A stretch of DNA of 64,000 nt from Pseudomonas silesiensis (GTDB lineage Bacteria; Pseudomonadota; Gammaproteobacteria; Pseudomonadales; Pseudomonadaceae), in NCBI RefSeq assembly GCF_001661075.1, contig NZ_CP014870.1, positions 5,337,703-5,401,702 of the forward strand, given 5' to 3'. Below the pieces are notes generated by a model. It was not told where the DNA came from and searched no databases. It saw only the letters and a list, made by a program, of their open reading frames with translations. This document shows positions 56,657 through 64,000 of this stretch, one piece after another. The first letter of the stretch is position 1; the number at the start of each line of letters is the position of its first letter. Both the position numbers and the translations under genes were made by a program.

Positions 56657-58078
56657 TCAGGAAGCCGAACGCACCGCGCCTTGCGACACATTGGTCGGTT
56701 GCAGCTTGAACACGTAGAACAACACCGTCAGCAACACCAGGAACGCAGGTCCCACGTAGAGTGCCACGCGAGTATCCGGGAAGTACGCCATCAGCCCGAC
56801 CACCAGCACCAGGAACGCCAGCGCCAGGTATGAGCTGACCGGGAACAGCCACATTTTGTATTTCAGGCCGGCACGTTCGCTGGCGCTCAGGCCTTGGCGG
56901 AACTTGAGCTGGGCCAGCAGGATCATCACCCAGGTCCAGATCGCGCCGAAGGTGGCAATCGCGGTGACCCAGACGAAGACCTTCTCCGGCACCAGGTAGT
57001 TGAGCAGCACACCCAGCAGCAAGGCACCGATCGACAGCAGCAGCGCACGGCGCGGCACGCCGTTGCTGGAGGTCGTGGCAAAACCGGCCGGGGCCTGGCC
57101 GTTCTGCGCCAGGCTGTAGAGCATGCGCCCGGTACTGAAGATGCCGCCGTTGCAGGACGACAGAGCGGCAGTGATCACCACGAAGTTGATGATGCCGGCG
57201 GCTGTCTTGATGCCCAGACGCTCGAAGGTCATCACGAACGGGCTGCCCTGAGTGCCGATTTCGTTCCACGGGTAGATCGACAGGATCACGAACAGCGCGC
57301 CGACGTAGAACAGCAGAATCCGCCAGAACACCGAGCCGATCGCGTTGGGAATGGTCTTCTGCGGGTTCTTCGCTTCACCGGCGGTCAGGCCGATCATCTC
57401 GACGCCGAGGTAGGCGAACATCACCATTTGCAGGGACATCAACACGCCTTGCACGCCGTTGGGCATGAAACCGCCATGGGCCCAGAGGTTGGAAATCCCC
57501 AGTGCCACGCCGTCGTTGCCGAAGCCGAACGCGATCACACCGATACCGCCGATCACCATCGCAACGATGGTGACGATCTTGATCAGGGCGAACCAGAACT
57601 CGAACTCACCGAAGGCTTTCACCGCGATCAGGTTGATCGAGCCCATGCTGATCAACGCCGCGAGCGCCCAGATCCAGCGCGGCACGTCGGGGAACCAGAC
57701 GCCCATGTACACCGCCACCGCCGTGATTTCCGCGACGCAGGTCACCAGCCACAGGAACCAGTAGTTCCAGCCGGTGAGGAAGCCCGCCAAGGGGCCGAGG
57801 TAGTCTTGGGCATAACGGCTGAAGGAGCCGGCGACCGGGTTATGCACCGCCATCTCGCCGAGGGCGCGCATGATCACCAGGATCGCCAGACCGCCGATGA
57901 TGTAGGACAGCATGATGGCCGGGCCGGCCATTTCGATGGCCTTGGCCGAACCGAGGAACAGGCCGACGCCAATACAGGCACCGAGCGCCATCAAGCGAAT
58001 ATGCCGTTCGCCGAGTTCGCGTTTAAGCGGGCCGCCCTGAGCGGTCTCGCCGTGGGGCAGGTGATTGCCGACTGGCAT
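56657..58078 (-). CDS. proY: ProY-like amino acid permease (APC family)
   Basis: A 473-residue permease with twelve membrane helices. It is very close to E. coli ProY in wording: HIRLMALGACIGVGLFLGSA, IIGGLAILVIMRALGEMAVHNP, GFMPNGVQGVLMSLQMVMFAY and SIYPWNEIGTQGSPFV. The substrate may be proline, histidine or another amino acid; ProY itself is poorly defined, so the transport activity is firm and the substrate is not. GAGG precedes the ATG. A perfect inverted repeat lies in its leader, and a terminator follows it. Confidence 0.88.
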   Translation of the reverse strand: MPVGNHLPHGETAQGGPLKRELGERHIRLMALGACIGVGLFLGSAKAIEMAGPAIMLSYIIGGLAILVIMRALGEMAVHNPVAGSFSRYAQDYLGPLAGFLTGWNYWFLWLVTCVAEITAVAVYMGVWFPDVPRWIWALAALISMGSINLIAVKAFGEFEFWFALIKIVTIVAMVIGGIGVIAFGFGNDGVALGISNLWAHGGFMPNGVQGVLMSLQMVMFAYLGVEMIGLTAGEAKNPQKTIPNAIGSVFWRILLFYVGALFVILSIYPWNEIGTQGSPFVMTFERLGIKTAAGIINFVVITAALSSCNGGIFSTGRMLYSLAQNGQAPAGFATTSSNGVPRRALLLSIGALLLGVLLNYLVPEKVFVWVTAIATFGAIWTWVMILLAQLKFRQGLSASERAGLKYKMWLFPVSSYLALAFLVLVVGLMAYFPDTRVALYVGPAFLVLLTVLFYVFKLQPTNVSQGAVRSAS

Positions 58079-58184
58079 AGGGGTTCAACCTCGTCTTGTT
58101 ATTGGATATGACCACCGAGCCTCCAAGCGCTGGCCGGTGAGCCATTGCTTGTTTGAAACCGGACCTGCTTCGTGAGCAGAACCG

Positions 58185-58208
58185 TCTTGCAGGGTCAAAC
58201 CTGCAAGA
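58185..58208 (-). promoter_or_regulatory. Inverted repeat in the proY leader
   Basis: TCTTGCAGG and CCTGCAAGA are perfect 9-bp arms around a 6-nt spacer, 107 bp before proY. A TATACT sequence just upstream on the minus strand (about 58224-58229) could be the -10 box. That would place the repeat at the start of the transcript, as an operator or an mRNA hairpin. Confidence 0.5.
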
Positions 58209-58385
58209 TCCGCGGGGCGTGCAGTATAAAAAGCTTCCGACAGGGGTTTTCACTCTATAAACCACAACATTCAGCGAGAACTCTCGGGAAAGCCGCGGTT
58301 TGCGGAGGGGCATTACCTGGTTTACGTAGGATTATTCGCCGAGGAAACGGGCGCGCAGTATTGCACGGTAATGGTGCATCGTCAT

Positions 58386-58413
58386 GTTCACCCGGCTTGT
58401 AGACCGGGTGAAC
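58386..58413. repeat. 10-bp inverted repeat downstream of the SET-toxin gene
   Basis: GTTCACCCGG and CCGGGTGAAC are perfect arms around an 8-nt loop, without a T run, 121 bp after the toxin stop. It may stabilise the 3' end. Apart from this and the proY leader, the 455-bp gap 58079-58533 holds nothing I can assign. Confidence 0.5.
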
Positions 58414-58533
58414 GATGCGCTGGGGAGAGGTACGAAACTTGTAATCGCGTTCACTGCACGTATGCCGCAACAGTGTTTACAGGCCTGTCAGGTCAACTGA
58501 TATCAGCCGAGCCTTCAGAGAATGCCTGCGTCA

Positions 58534-61500
58534 TCAGTCCCATTTATAAGTTGGACCATAATCAAGAAGTAACTCTTCGCCCTTTTGTATGTCTTGCCAG
58601 GCAACAAAGAAGGTCATGTATCGGCCCACATTGATCGTGGCCACGTTTTCATGTCCAAAAGGCTCGCCACGGGTATAATAGCTGTTAACCAGGCTCAGGA
58701 CATTACCGCTACCATGGGCACTCAAGGTTCCATCATTGGAGAACGTGGAAAACGAGAAACTTTCGACAGCCTTGTAACCTTTGTTATTAAGTTCTTTAGT
58801 CAGCGTTGAATTGCCACGGTGCAACTTGCCAGAATACGGGCCCAGTACTTCGAAGCGACGGATATCACGATTGGCCACCACCGACAAACCTCTTTCCGGC
58901 CCGGCCTTGAGCTTTTCAACCTTCAGCAATTGATCGAACCGGAAAGCCAGATTGTCTTCGTTTCTGATCCAGTCGCGCACCTCCGCAACGATGGCGTCCG
59001 CCCATTCCAACCGTTCGATGGCAGGCTCGATATCATCAAGTAATCTATTCCAGTACGTCACCTCGATTTCGTTGATGTTTGCTGGCGGGCCACCCACGCC
59101 TTCCGGCCCTTCTGCCGACAAAGTGAGGCTGCGAGTGACATCGTTCGGATCCTGCAGAATCGGTAACCTGTTGTCGATTTGATGACCAAATTGAGGCGAA
59201 TGTTCGCCCATGGTAGAACCGGACACCGTCGCGCGGTCATCGAGGCGGCGACGCTTATTATGCTCGGCCGCGTCGTCCTCTGCAGTGCGCTTGTCGCCAA
59301 CACGCCTTCGTAAGGACTTGCGCGCCATTGGGGGCTTGGGTGACGTCGCATTCGCGCGATTTACCGATGCAGATTCGTCGAAATCCCCAAATATGAGTCG
59401 ATCGGTCCCGGATGGAGTGAAACGCCCGTCTTCGTTGACGTAATGCGCCCATTCCAATGGATCAATCTTGCTAAACTCAAGGAAATTGTTCATCCCGATG
59501 CCAACGTCAGGGTCGTGATAAATATCCCACCATCTTTTCAGATGTTCATTGGTAACAGGCGTGAACTCATCGAGCCCGAGTACCAGTACATTATTGCCAG
59601 CCACTGTAAAATTCCCATTGGGCTTTACATAGCGCTCCCAGAGCAAAGGATTAAGGTTGTTTCGCTCAACGTAGTCCATCATCGCAATGTCGTTATCCGG
59701 CAATTGAGCCAGGGTGTACCAGTCCTGCAGATGTTCTTCGGTGATTCTGTTGAATCGCTTTCCTGCGAGCGCCTTTCCTGCCAGGTCGAGCGTGCCATCC
59801 TGCTTCACATGTTTCATGAACGACTCGGTGTCGAGCCGGTGGCGGTTGGCGAACCCTTCACGCGTCAACTCATGACGCTGTCGCGCGCTCAGCCGCTCCC
59901 ACTCTGACAGATGTGCCGCGGTGACCTTGTTTCTTGATCCGTTGCCGCTGGCGAGGAAGTCGGCGCCTTCAGCGGTAATGGTTCCATCCGCCAATACATA
60001 ACGCTCCAACGTTTTAAGGAAGAGCCCGCGCTCCTTGGCAAATGAGTTCAAGGTTATTTTTTGCCGGCTTTGAGCTGGCAAGCGGTTCCAATCCCGAACA
60101 TCCGCTGTCTTGATGAGCCTGCGTTCGCTGGCGCCGCCTTTCAAGGACAGTGGCTGCCATTGATCAGGCCCGGCCCGCCACAGCCACAGAGGCGAATAGG
60201 CGTCATTGCCAGGATCAACGACATTGACATCCACTGTGTCGGCAGTGAGATTGAACGAGTCTCTGATCCGATAGACCGCTGTCGTGCCCGACTCATCGAT
60301 ATTGCGGATATAAAACCGTTGTCCGTCGAGGCTTCGATAAATGCCTTTTACGGGGCTCAATCCAGCAATCACTGACTCCTGAGTGGCATACCGGACATAG
60401 GTGATATTGCTGAACCCCTCGAATGTCGCAGATGAAGGGTCAAATGGATCCTCGCTCCGAGTCATCGATTCGCCGACAGGGTCTTTATCCCTCAGGGCAT
60501 GAGGGGTGTCAGTGCCAGAGTTTTCCAACGCCGCTCCACTCACATGCTTGTCCAGCGTGTGGCGCCAGACGCCTCTGCTGCTTTCCTCAAGCACCGGCTG
60601 ATAGACTGCCGCGTTGGTCGGGTGTGCGACTCTCCATTGACCCGTCAACGGATCAAGGCGCGTCTCAAAGAGATCGCCGTCAATCCTTACATAATGCCTG
60701 TCGGCAATCGGGTACTGCCCTCGGGAATTGGGTTCGATGCCCTCCAGAGACACTTCACTGCGGTAAGGGCAAAGGTCAGGTTTCCACAGGCGCTTCCCCC
60801 CGTTGGTGAGTTCTATCGGGATGAAATCCGGATGTACAAGGGCGAACACCGGAGCGGTCTCTGCACCAGCTCTAATGTTCTGCAACACATCAGTAATATG
60901 CTGCCAACCGGCTTCTTTATCACCCAGACTGAGGTCGTCAAGCCCCTCCACAACCTCATACATCAGCTGTACAGCCGCGACACCCAGCATCACCGCGCCC
61001 AAGGGCGGAACTGCAAAGGAGAGCAGATTAAGGGCTGTCAGGCCACTGTCCAACAGATCGGCGATCAACACCCGGCGCTCATTGGCATCCGCATCCTCTG
61101 TGGAAACTGCCTGGCTGCGGGCATCCCGTAACAGCCCGTCCCGGAACTCCTGGTAAAGCGTGCTCCAGATATCAAAATGCTGTTGCCAAGGCTCTCCCGA
61201 CGGATCCAGTACTCTGAACTGCAGCAGAAAATCAGGCGCCTCCTTTTGACGACGCTCGATATAGTGAATGTGACGACGCGCCTCTTGCGCAGGGGTCGGA
61301 ACTTGTTCGGTGAAACTGTAGAAATACTTCGCCCGGCCCTTATGTCGTACGAAACGGCTGAAGAACCGTTGATAGACAGTGGGGGCGCCCGGTGAGTCGC
61401 CCGCATTTTTTTGTACGAACTGGCTGATCAGGCGAGCTTTGAACTCGGCGACCGTTGCGTAATGTTTCACTGGGTGATCGGGATCATCGGGAATGTAGGC

Positions 61501-62427
61501 AATGAAATCGCCTTTGGATTGACCATCGACTGTTGGCCAAAGTTTATCCAGGGCGTTTTCTAGAATATTATCGTTATTCGGGTCGGCCATTTCGAAAACG
61601 ATACAGCCGTGCAACGGCATCCTCATGAAACTCAACCCGCGACACCACACAGGTTTCCCGTCGACGCGTACTGTCTTGCTCCCGGAAATAATTTGCAGAA
61701 TGGCGCGTTGGTGCTTCAGTTCAATATCGCCTTTGCGCAGAGCGATATACGTTGACGCTTTCAAAGCGGCTTTTTGACAGCTGACGAACACTTCGCGTAG
61801 TTTGTCTTGTGCGGCCGCATCATCCCATTTCAAACTATTCTTTATGTGTGCCTGATACTGCTTGCCGATGTCCAGTTCCCGGCACAACTTGGCGAAACGC
61901 TCAACATCGAGCGCAATCTTCGATGAAACGGAGTCAACCCTATAGGCGTAGGTTTCAGAATCCAAAAAGCGTTCCGATCTACCGAAGTTGTGAAGGGCCG
62001 CCTCCAAAAGACTGAGATATCGGGACTTCCTTGCTAAAAACCCCTGCGACTCAGTGAGTCTGACGCGCGTACCATTGACATCAAGCTCCATCCCAAACAC
62101 GTCACTGATTTTTTTCTTCAGCAGCGGTTCGGCAAATTCAACAAGCTCCGTCATTCCCGCCATCGCTTCGCTCAGTGCCGTATGCGCAGTCACACTCGCC
62201 TCGACAAGTCGCCTTGCTTCGGCGCGCTGCTCTTGCGAAGCGATCCTCAACCAATCGGGCAAAGCGGGGGTAAAACTTTTCAACGTGGCGTGATTATGCT
62301 TCGACATATTCAACAGTGCCGGAGGCGTTGCCGCCTTGATGATTTCCAGATATTGATCACCCCTCGCGTTGAGGGTGTCGACGGACGCCGGACCGGCATT
62401 TTTTATTGAAGTGGACTGATCAGCCAT
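58534..62427 (-). CDS. DUF6543 toxin-like protein with bipartite NLS and SET methyltransferase domain
   Basis: A 1297-residue protein. The N-terminal half (about 1-760) matches DUF6543/dermonecrotic-toxin-like proteins, with a hydrophobic segment at about 462-492 (FAVPPLGAVMLGVAAVQLMY). Four tandem repeats (774-835, 836-895, 896-958, 959-1022) share T-x-x-H-L-x-x-W and YV-x-x-x-G-x-F/I-T. A disordered basic linker contains KRTAEDDAAEHNKRRR (1046-1061), a bipartite nuclear localisation signal. The C-terminus (about 1172-1297) is a SET domain: GLSVVANRDI, PYSGK, LVNSYY with N1248, N1261 and VAWQDIQKGEELLLDYG with Y1290. SET domains methylate lysines using S-adenosylmethionine. AAGGA precedes the ATG. 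No immunity or secretion gene is adjacent. A eukaryotic nuclear target is inferred. Confidence 0.85.
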   Translation of the reverse strand: MADQSTSIKNAGPASVDTLNARGDQYLEIIKAATPPALLNMSKHNHATLKSFTPALPDWLRIASQEQRAEARRLVEASVTAHTALSEAMAGMTELVEFAEPLLKKKISDVFGMELDVNGTRVRLTESQGFLARKSRYLSLLEAALHNFGRSERFLDSETYAYRVDSVSSKIALDVERFAKLCRELDIGKQYQAHIKNSLKWDDAAAQDKLREVFVSCQKAALKASTYIALRKGDIELKHQRAILQIISGSKTVRVDGKPVWCRGLSFMRMPLHGCIVFEMADPNNDNILENALDKLWPTVDGQSKGDFIAYIPDDPDHPVKHYATVAEFKARLISQFVQKNAGDSPGAPTVYQRFFSRFVRHKGRAKYFYSFTEQVPTPAQEARRHIHYIERRQKEAPDFLLQFRVLDPSGEPWQQHFDIWSTLYQEFRDGLLRDARSQAVSTEDADANERRVLIADLLDSGLTALNLLSFAVPPLGAVMLGVAAVQLMYEVVEGLDDLSLGDKEAGWQHITDVLQNIRAGAETAPVFALVHPDFIPIELTNGGKRLWKPDLCPYRSEVSLEGIEPNSRGQYPIADRHYVRIDGDLFETRLDPLTGQWRVAHPTNAAVYQPVLEESSRGVWRHTLDKHVSGAALENSGTDTPHALRDKDPVGESMTRSEDPFDPSSATFEGFSNITYVRYATQESVIAGLSPVKGIYRSLDGQRFYIRNIDESGTTAVYRIRDSFNLTADTVDVNVVDPGNDAYSPLWLWRAGPDQWQPLSLKGGASERRLIKTADVRDWNRLPAQSRQKITLNSFAKERGLFLKTLERYVLADGTITAEGADFLASGNGSRNKVTAAHLSEWERLSARQRHELTREGFANRHRLDTESFMKHVKQDGTLDLAGKALAGKRFNRITEEHLQDWYTLAQLPDNDIAMMDYVERNNLNPLLWERYVKPNGNFTVAGNNVLVLGLDEFTPVTNEHLKRWWDIYHDPDVGIGMNNFLEFSKIDPLEWAHYVNEDGRFTPSGTDRLIFGDFDESASVNRANATSPKPPMARKSLRRRVGDKRTAEDDAAEHNKRRRLDDRATVSGSTMGEHSPQFGHQIDNRLPILQDPNDVTRSLTLSAEGPEGVGGPPANINEIEVTYWNRLLDDIEPAIERLEWADAIVAEVRDWIRNEDNLAFRFDQLLKVEKLKAGPERGLSVVANRDIRRFEVLGPYSGKLHRGNSTLTKELNNKGYKAVESFSFSTFSNDGTLSAHGSGNVLSLVNSYYTRGEPFGHENVATINVGRYMTFFVAWQDIQKGEELLLDYGPTYKWD

Positions 62428-62797
62428 AACATCATCCTTGATGTAAAAAAAGTAATTCGAGTAAATACCCTCCTTGCCGAGACAGACAGTCCTGGATGAT
62501 TACCAAATATTATTCATCCGTTTTTTGACTGATGATTGACGCCAGCAGCATCCCCGTTGGACTTGAATATTGATTGTTTGCCAAACAGAATGTCGAACGA
62601 AGGCTATCCAGTCGTTGTCGAGCCGGCAACGCCTCCCTCGTGACCTCCACGTTTCGATCCCGACGCCGGCCCCCGCCTTTTTCCCCCACGCGCCGGATCG
62701 AAAAAAATCGACAACGCTCACAATTTTTTCACCAACGCCAACCACCGTCTAAGCTTCAATCAAGTCAGATCAATCTGCGGGAATGGATCAGTCGACT
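62428..62797. other. Divergent intergenic region, no gene seen
   Basis: About 370 bp between the SET-toxin gene and the transglycosylase gene. It is somewhat AT-rich near the toxin start and must hold both promoters. Short frames here lack ribosome-binding sites and recognisable products. I could not assign a promoter or operator with confidence. Confidence 0.5.
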
Positions 62798-64000
62798 ATG
62801 GGTGTTTTATGGCAAACCGATTCGAGTAAAACTGTGGTTCCGACTGAACGAGTGGATGAAGCGCCTTTACCTGAAAAACCTGGTCGTTCCCGGCACGGCT
62901 GGGGGGCATTTTGGTTGTTGCTGCTAATTATCGCGATTGTCGTGGGGTTGGCTGCCGCCAAGGAAATGCGCACCTCGAAATTTCAATCCCGGGAAGTCAG
63001 CAAATTTGCCGCGTCCCTGACATACGGCATGCAACCCGGCCCCAGCAACGCCATTCACTACCCTGGCGCAGGCCCGTTCGACCTGCGTCTGGGCTACAGC
63101 TCGCTGGATGAGTTCCTGCCACGGCTGCTCAAGCGCGACTACGTGATTGCCTCGCAGACCCGCTTTTCCGATGCGCTGATGAACTACAGCGACAAAGGCT
63201 TTTTCGTGCCCTATCCAGAGAAGATTCAAGCTGGATTGTCGATCACCGATTGCCGTGCGGCGCCGCTTTACCAGTACAACTACCCGCAACAACTGTACTC
63301 AAGCTTTGAGGCGATCCCGCCAGTGGTGGTGAACAGCCTGCTATTCATTGAAAACCGTTTCCTGCTCGACCCCCGTCAGCCCCAGGCCAACCCCGCGGTG
63401 GATTGGCCTCGGTTCGGCATGGCGGCCTGGTCCCAGGTCGCTAAATTGCTGCACCTGCCGGGCCAGTCGGCGGGGGGCAGTACCCTGGCGACGCAACTTG
63501 AGAAATACCGGCACTCGCCCGATGGCTTGACCGTTTCGGGCGCGGAAAAAATTCGCCAGATGATTTCCGCCAGCGTGCGCGCCTATCAGGACGGACCGGA
63601 TACCCTCGTGGCCCGGCAGAAAGTGGTTCGCGATTACCTCAACAGCGTGCCCCTGTCGGCCGTACCGGGTCACGGTGAAGTGCATGGCATGGCCGAAGGT
63701 TTGCGCGTCTGGTACGGCGCCGACTTCAATGAGGCCAACGAGCGGCTGAACAGCGCCGCGACAGACCCGAAAAGCATGGCGGAAAAAGGTCTGGCCCTGC
63801 GTGAAATGCTGTCACTGATGATTGCCCAGCGCCGCCCTTCCCATTATCTGACCAAGGGCCATGATGAATTGGCCAGCCTTACCGACAGCCACCTTCGCCT
63901 GCTGGCCCAGAATGGCGTGATCGATGCGCCCCTCGCGAAAGCGGCATTGGCCAGCCAGGTGACCTACCGCGACTGGCTGACCCAACCCACTATCCAGCCG
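62798..64000 (+). CDS. Transglycosylase domain protein (GT51), partial
   Basis: The frame is open from the ATG at 62798 to the window end (401 codons), so the gene is cut by the window. A cytoplasmic tail precedes one membrane helix (about residues 39-56: FWLLLLIIAIVVGLAAA). The GT51 glycosyltransferase domain follows, with the catalytic-region motif VVVNSLLFIENRFLLD (E donor) and GGSTLATQLEKYRHSP, counterparts of the E-D-x-x-F and GASTITQQ motifs of class A penicillin-binding proteins. It should polymerise or modify peptidoglycan at the inner membrane. No transpeptidase part is visible in the window. An in-frame ATG five codons upstream is possible. Confidence 0.87.
   Translation, partial: MGVLWQTDSSKTVVPTERVDEAPLPEKPGRSRHGWGAFWLLLLIIAIVVGLAAAKEMRTSKFQSREVSKFAASLTYGMQPGPSNAIHYPGAGPFDLRLGYSSLDEFLPRLLKRDYVIASQTRFSDALMNYSDKGFFVPYPEKIQAGLSITDCRAAPLYQYNYPQQLYSSFEAIPPVVVNSLLFIENRFLLDPRQPQANPAVDWPRFGMAAWSQVAKLLHLPGQSAGGSTLATQLEKYRHSPDGLTVSGAEKIRQMISASVRAYQDGPDTLVARQKVVRDYLNSVPLSAVPGHGEVHGMAEGLRVWYGADFNEANERLNSAATDPKSMAEKGLALREMLSLMIAQRRPSHYLTKGHDELASLTDSHLRLLAQNGVIDAPLAKAALASQVTYRDWLTQPTIQP

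Noticed and set aside
58534..62427. Interbacterial polymorphic toxin with immunity gene
   Set aside because: No small immunity-like gene follows or precedes it, and the nuclear localisation signal and SET domain point to eukaryotic targets.

Overview
The window looks like chromosome of a Pseudomonas of the fluorescens group. The gene order argG-motY-pyrC-rnt-peroxiredoxin-bfd-bfrB-grxD-argF is a Pseudomonas arrangement. The glp regulon, the acidic amino acid cluster aatJQMP-aauSR and the divergent metE/metR pair also match this genus, as do the many REP/REPIN palindromes of the form GTAGGAGCGAGCTTGCTC. Most of the DNA is GC-rich core genome. I see no rRNA, tRNA, CRISPR array, insertion sequence or phage gene.

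Layout. 1-2.2 kb: a small PA3496-like gene, a BvgA-like response regulator with no sensor kinase beside it, and an AT-rich patch with one unknown membrane protein. 2.2-15.3 kb: core metabolism (arginine, pyrimidine), RNA maturation, a flagellar stator protein (MotY), iron storage (Fur-box/bfd/bfrB), redox genes, a molybdopterin oxidoreductase, an orphan ABC ATPase, PhzF and YbaK proteins. 15.3-20.9 kb: glycerol uptake and catabolism (glpFKRD) with visible GlpR operators. 21-28 kb: the AatJQMP acidic amino acid transporter with two AauR boxes and a sigma54 promoter, and the AauS/AauR two-component system that should drive it. 28-35 kb: a periplasmic hydrolase and a very large DUF6543 (dermonecrotic-toxin-like) protein. 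35-40 kb: metE/metR and small core genes.

40.4-50.4 kb is a signalling island. A degenerate YN-GYP response regulator is divergent from five tightly packed genes: REC-PAS-GGDEF-EAL, REC-GGDEF-EAL, a di-heme cytochrome c peroxidase, a membrane histidine kinase and a REC-histidine kinase hybrid. In the two c-di-GMP proteins, opposite halves are degenerate. 50.4-56.5 kb holds two tandem gtrA-gtrB-gtrC-type glycosylation modules, one of which carries two 8-bp homopolymer tracts inside its coding sequences. 56.6-58.1 kb is a ProY-like permease.

The most striking gene is at 58.5-62.4 kb: a 1297-residue DUF6543 toxin-like protein. It has four tandem repeats of about 62 residues, a textbook bipartite nuclear localisation signal (KR-N10-KRRR) and a C-terminal SET (protein lysine methyltransferase) domain. 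This suggests a nucleus-targeted methyltransferase effector acting on eukaryotic hosts or predators. That function is inferred; the motifs themselves can be read directly. The window ends inside a transglycosylase (GT51) gene.
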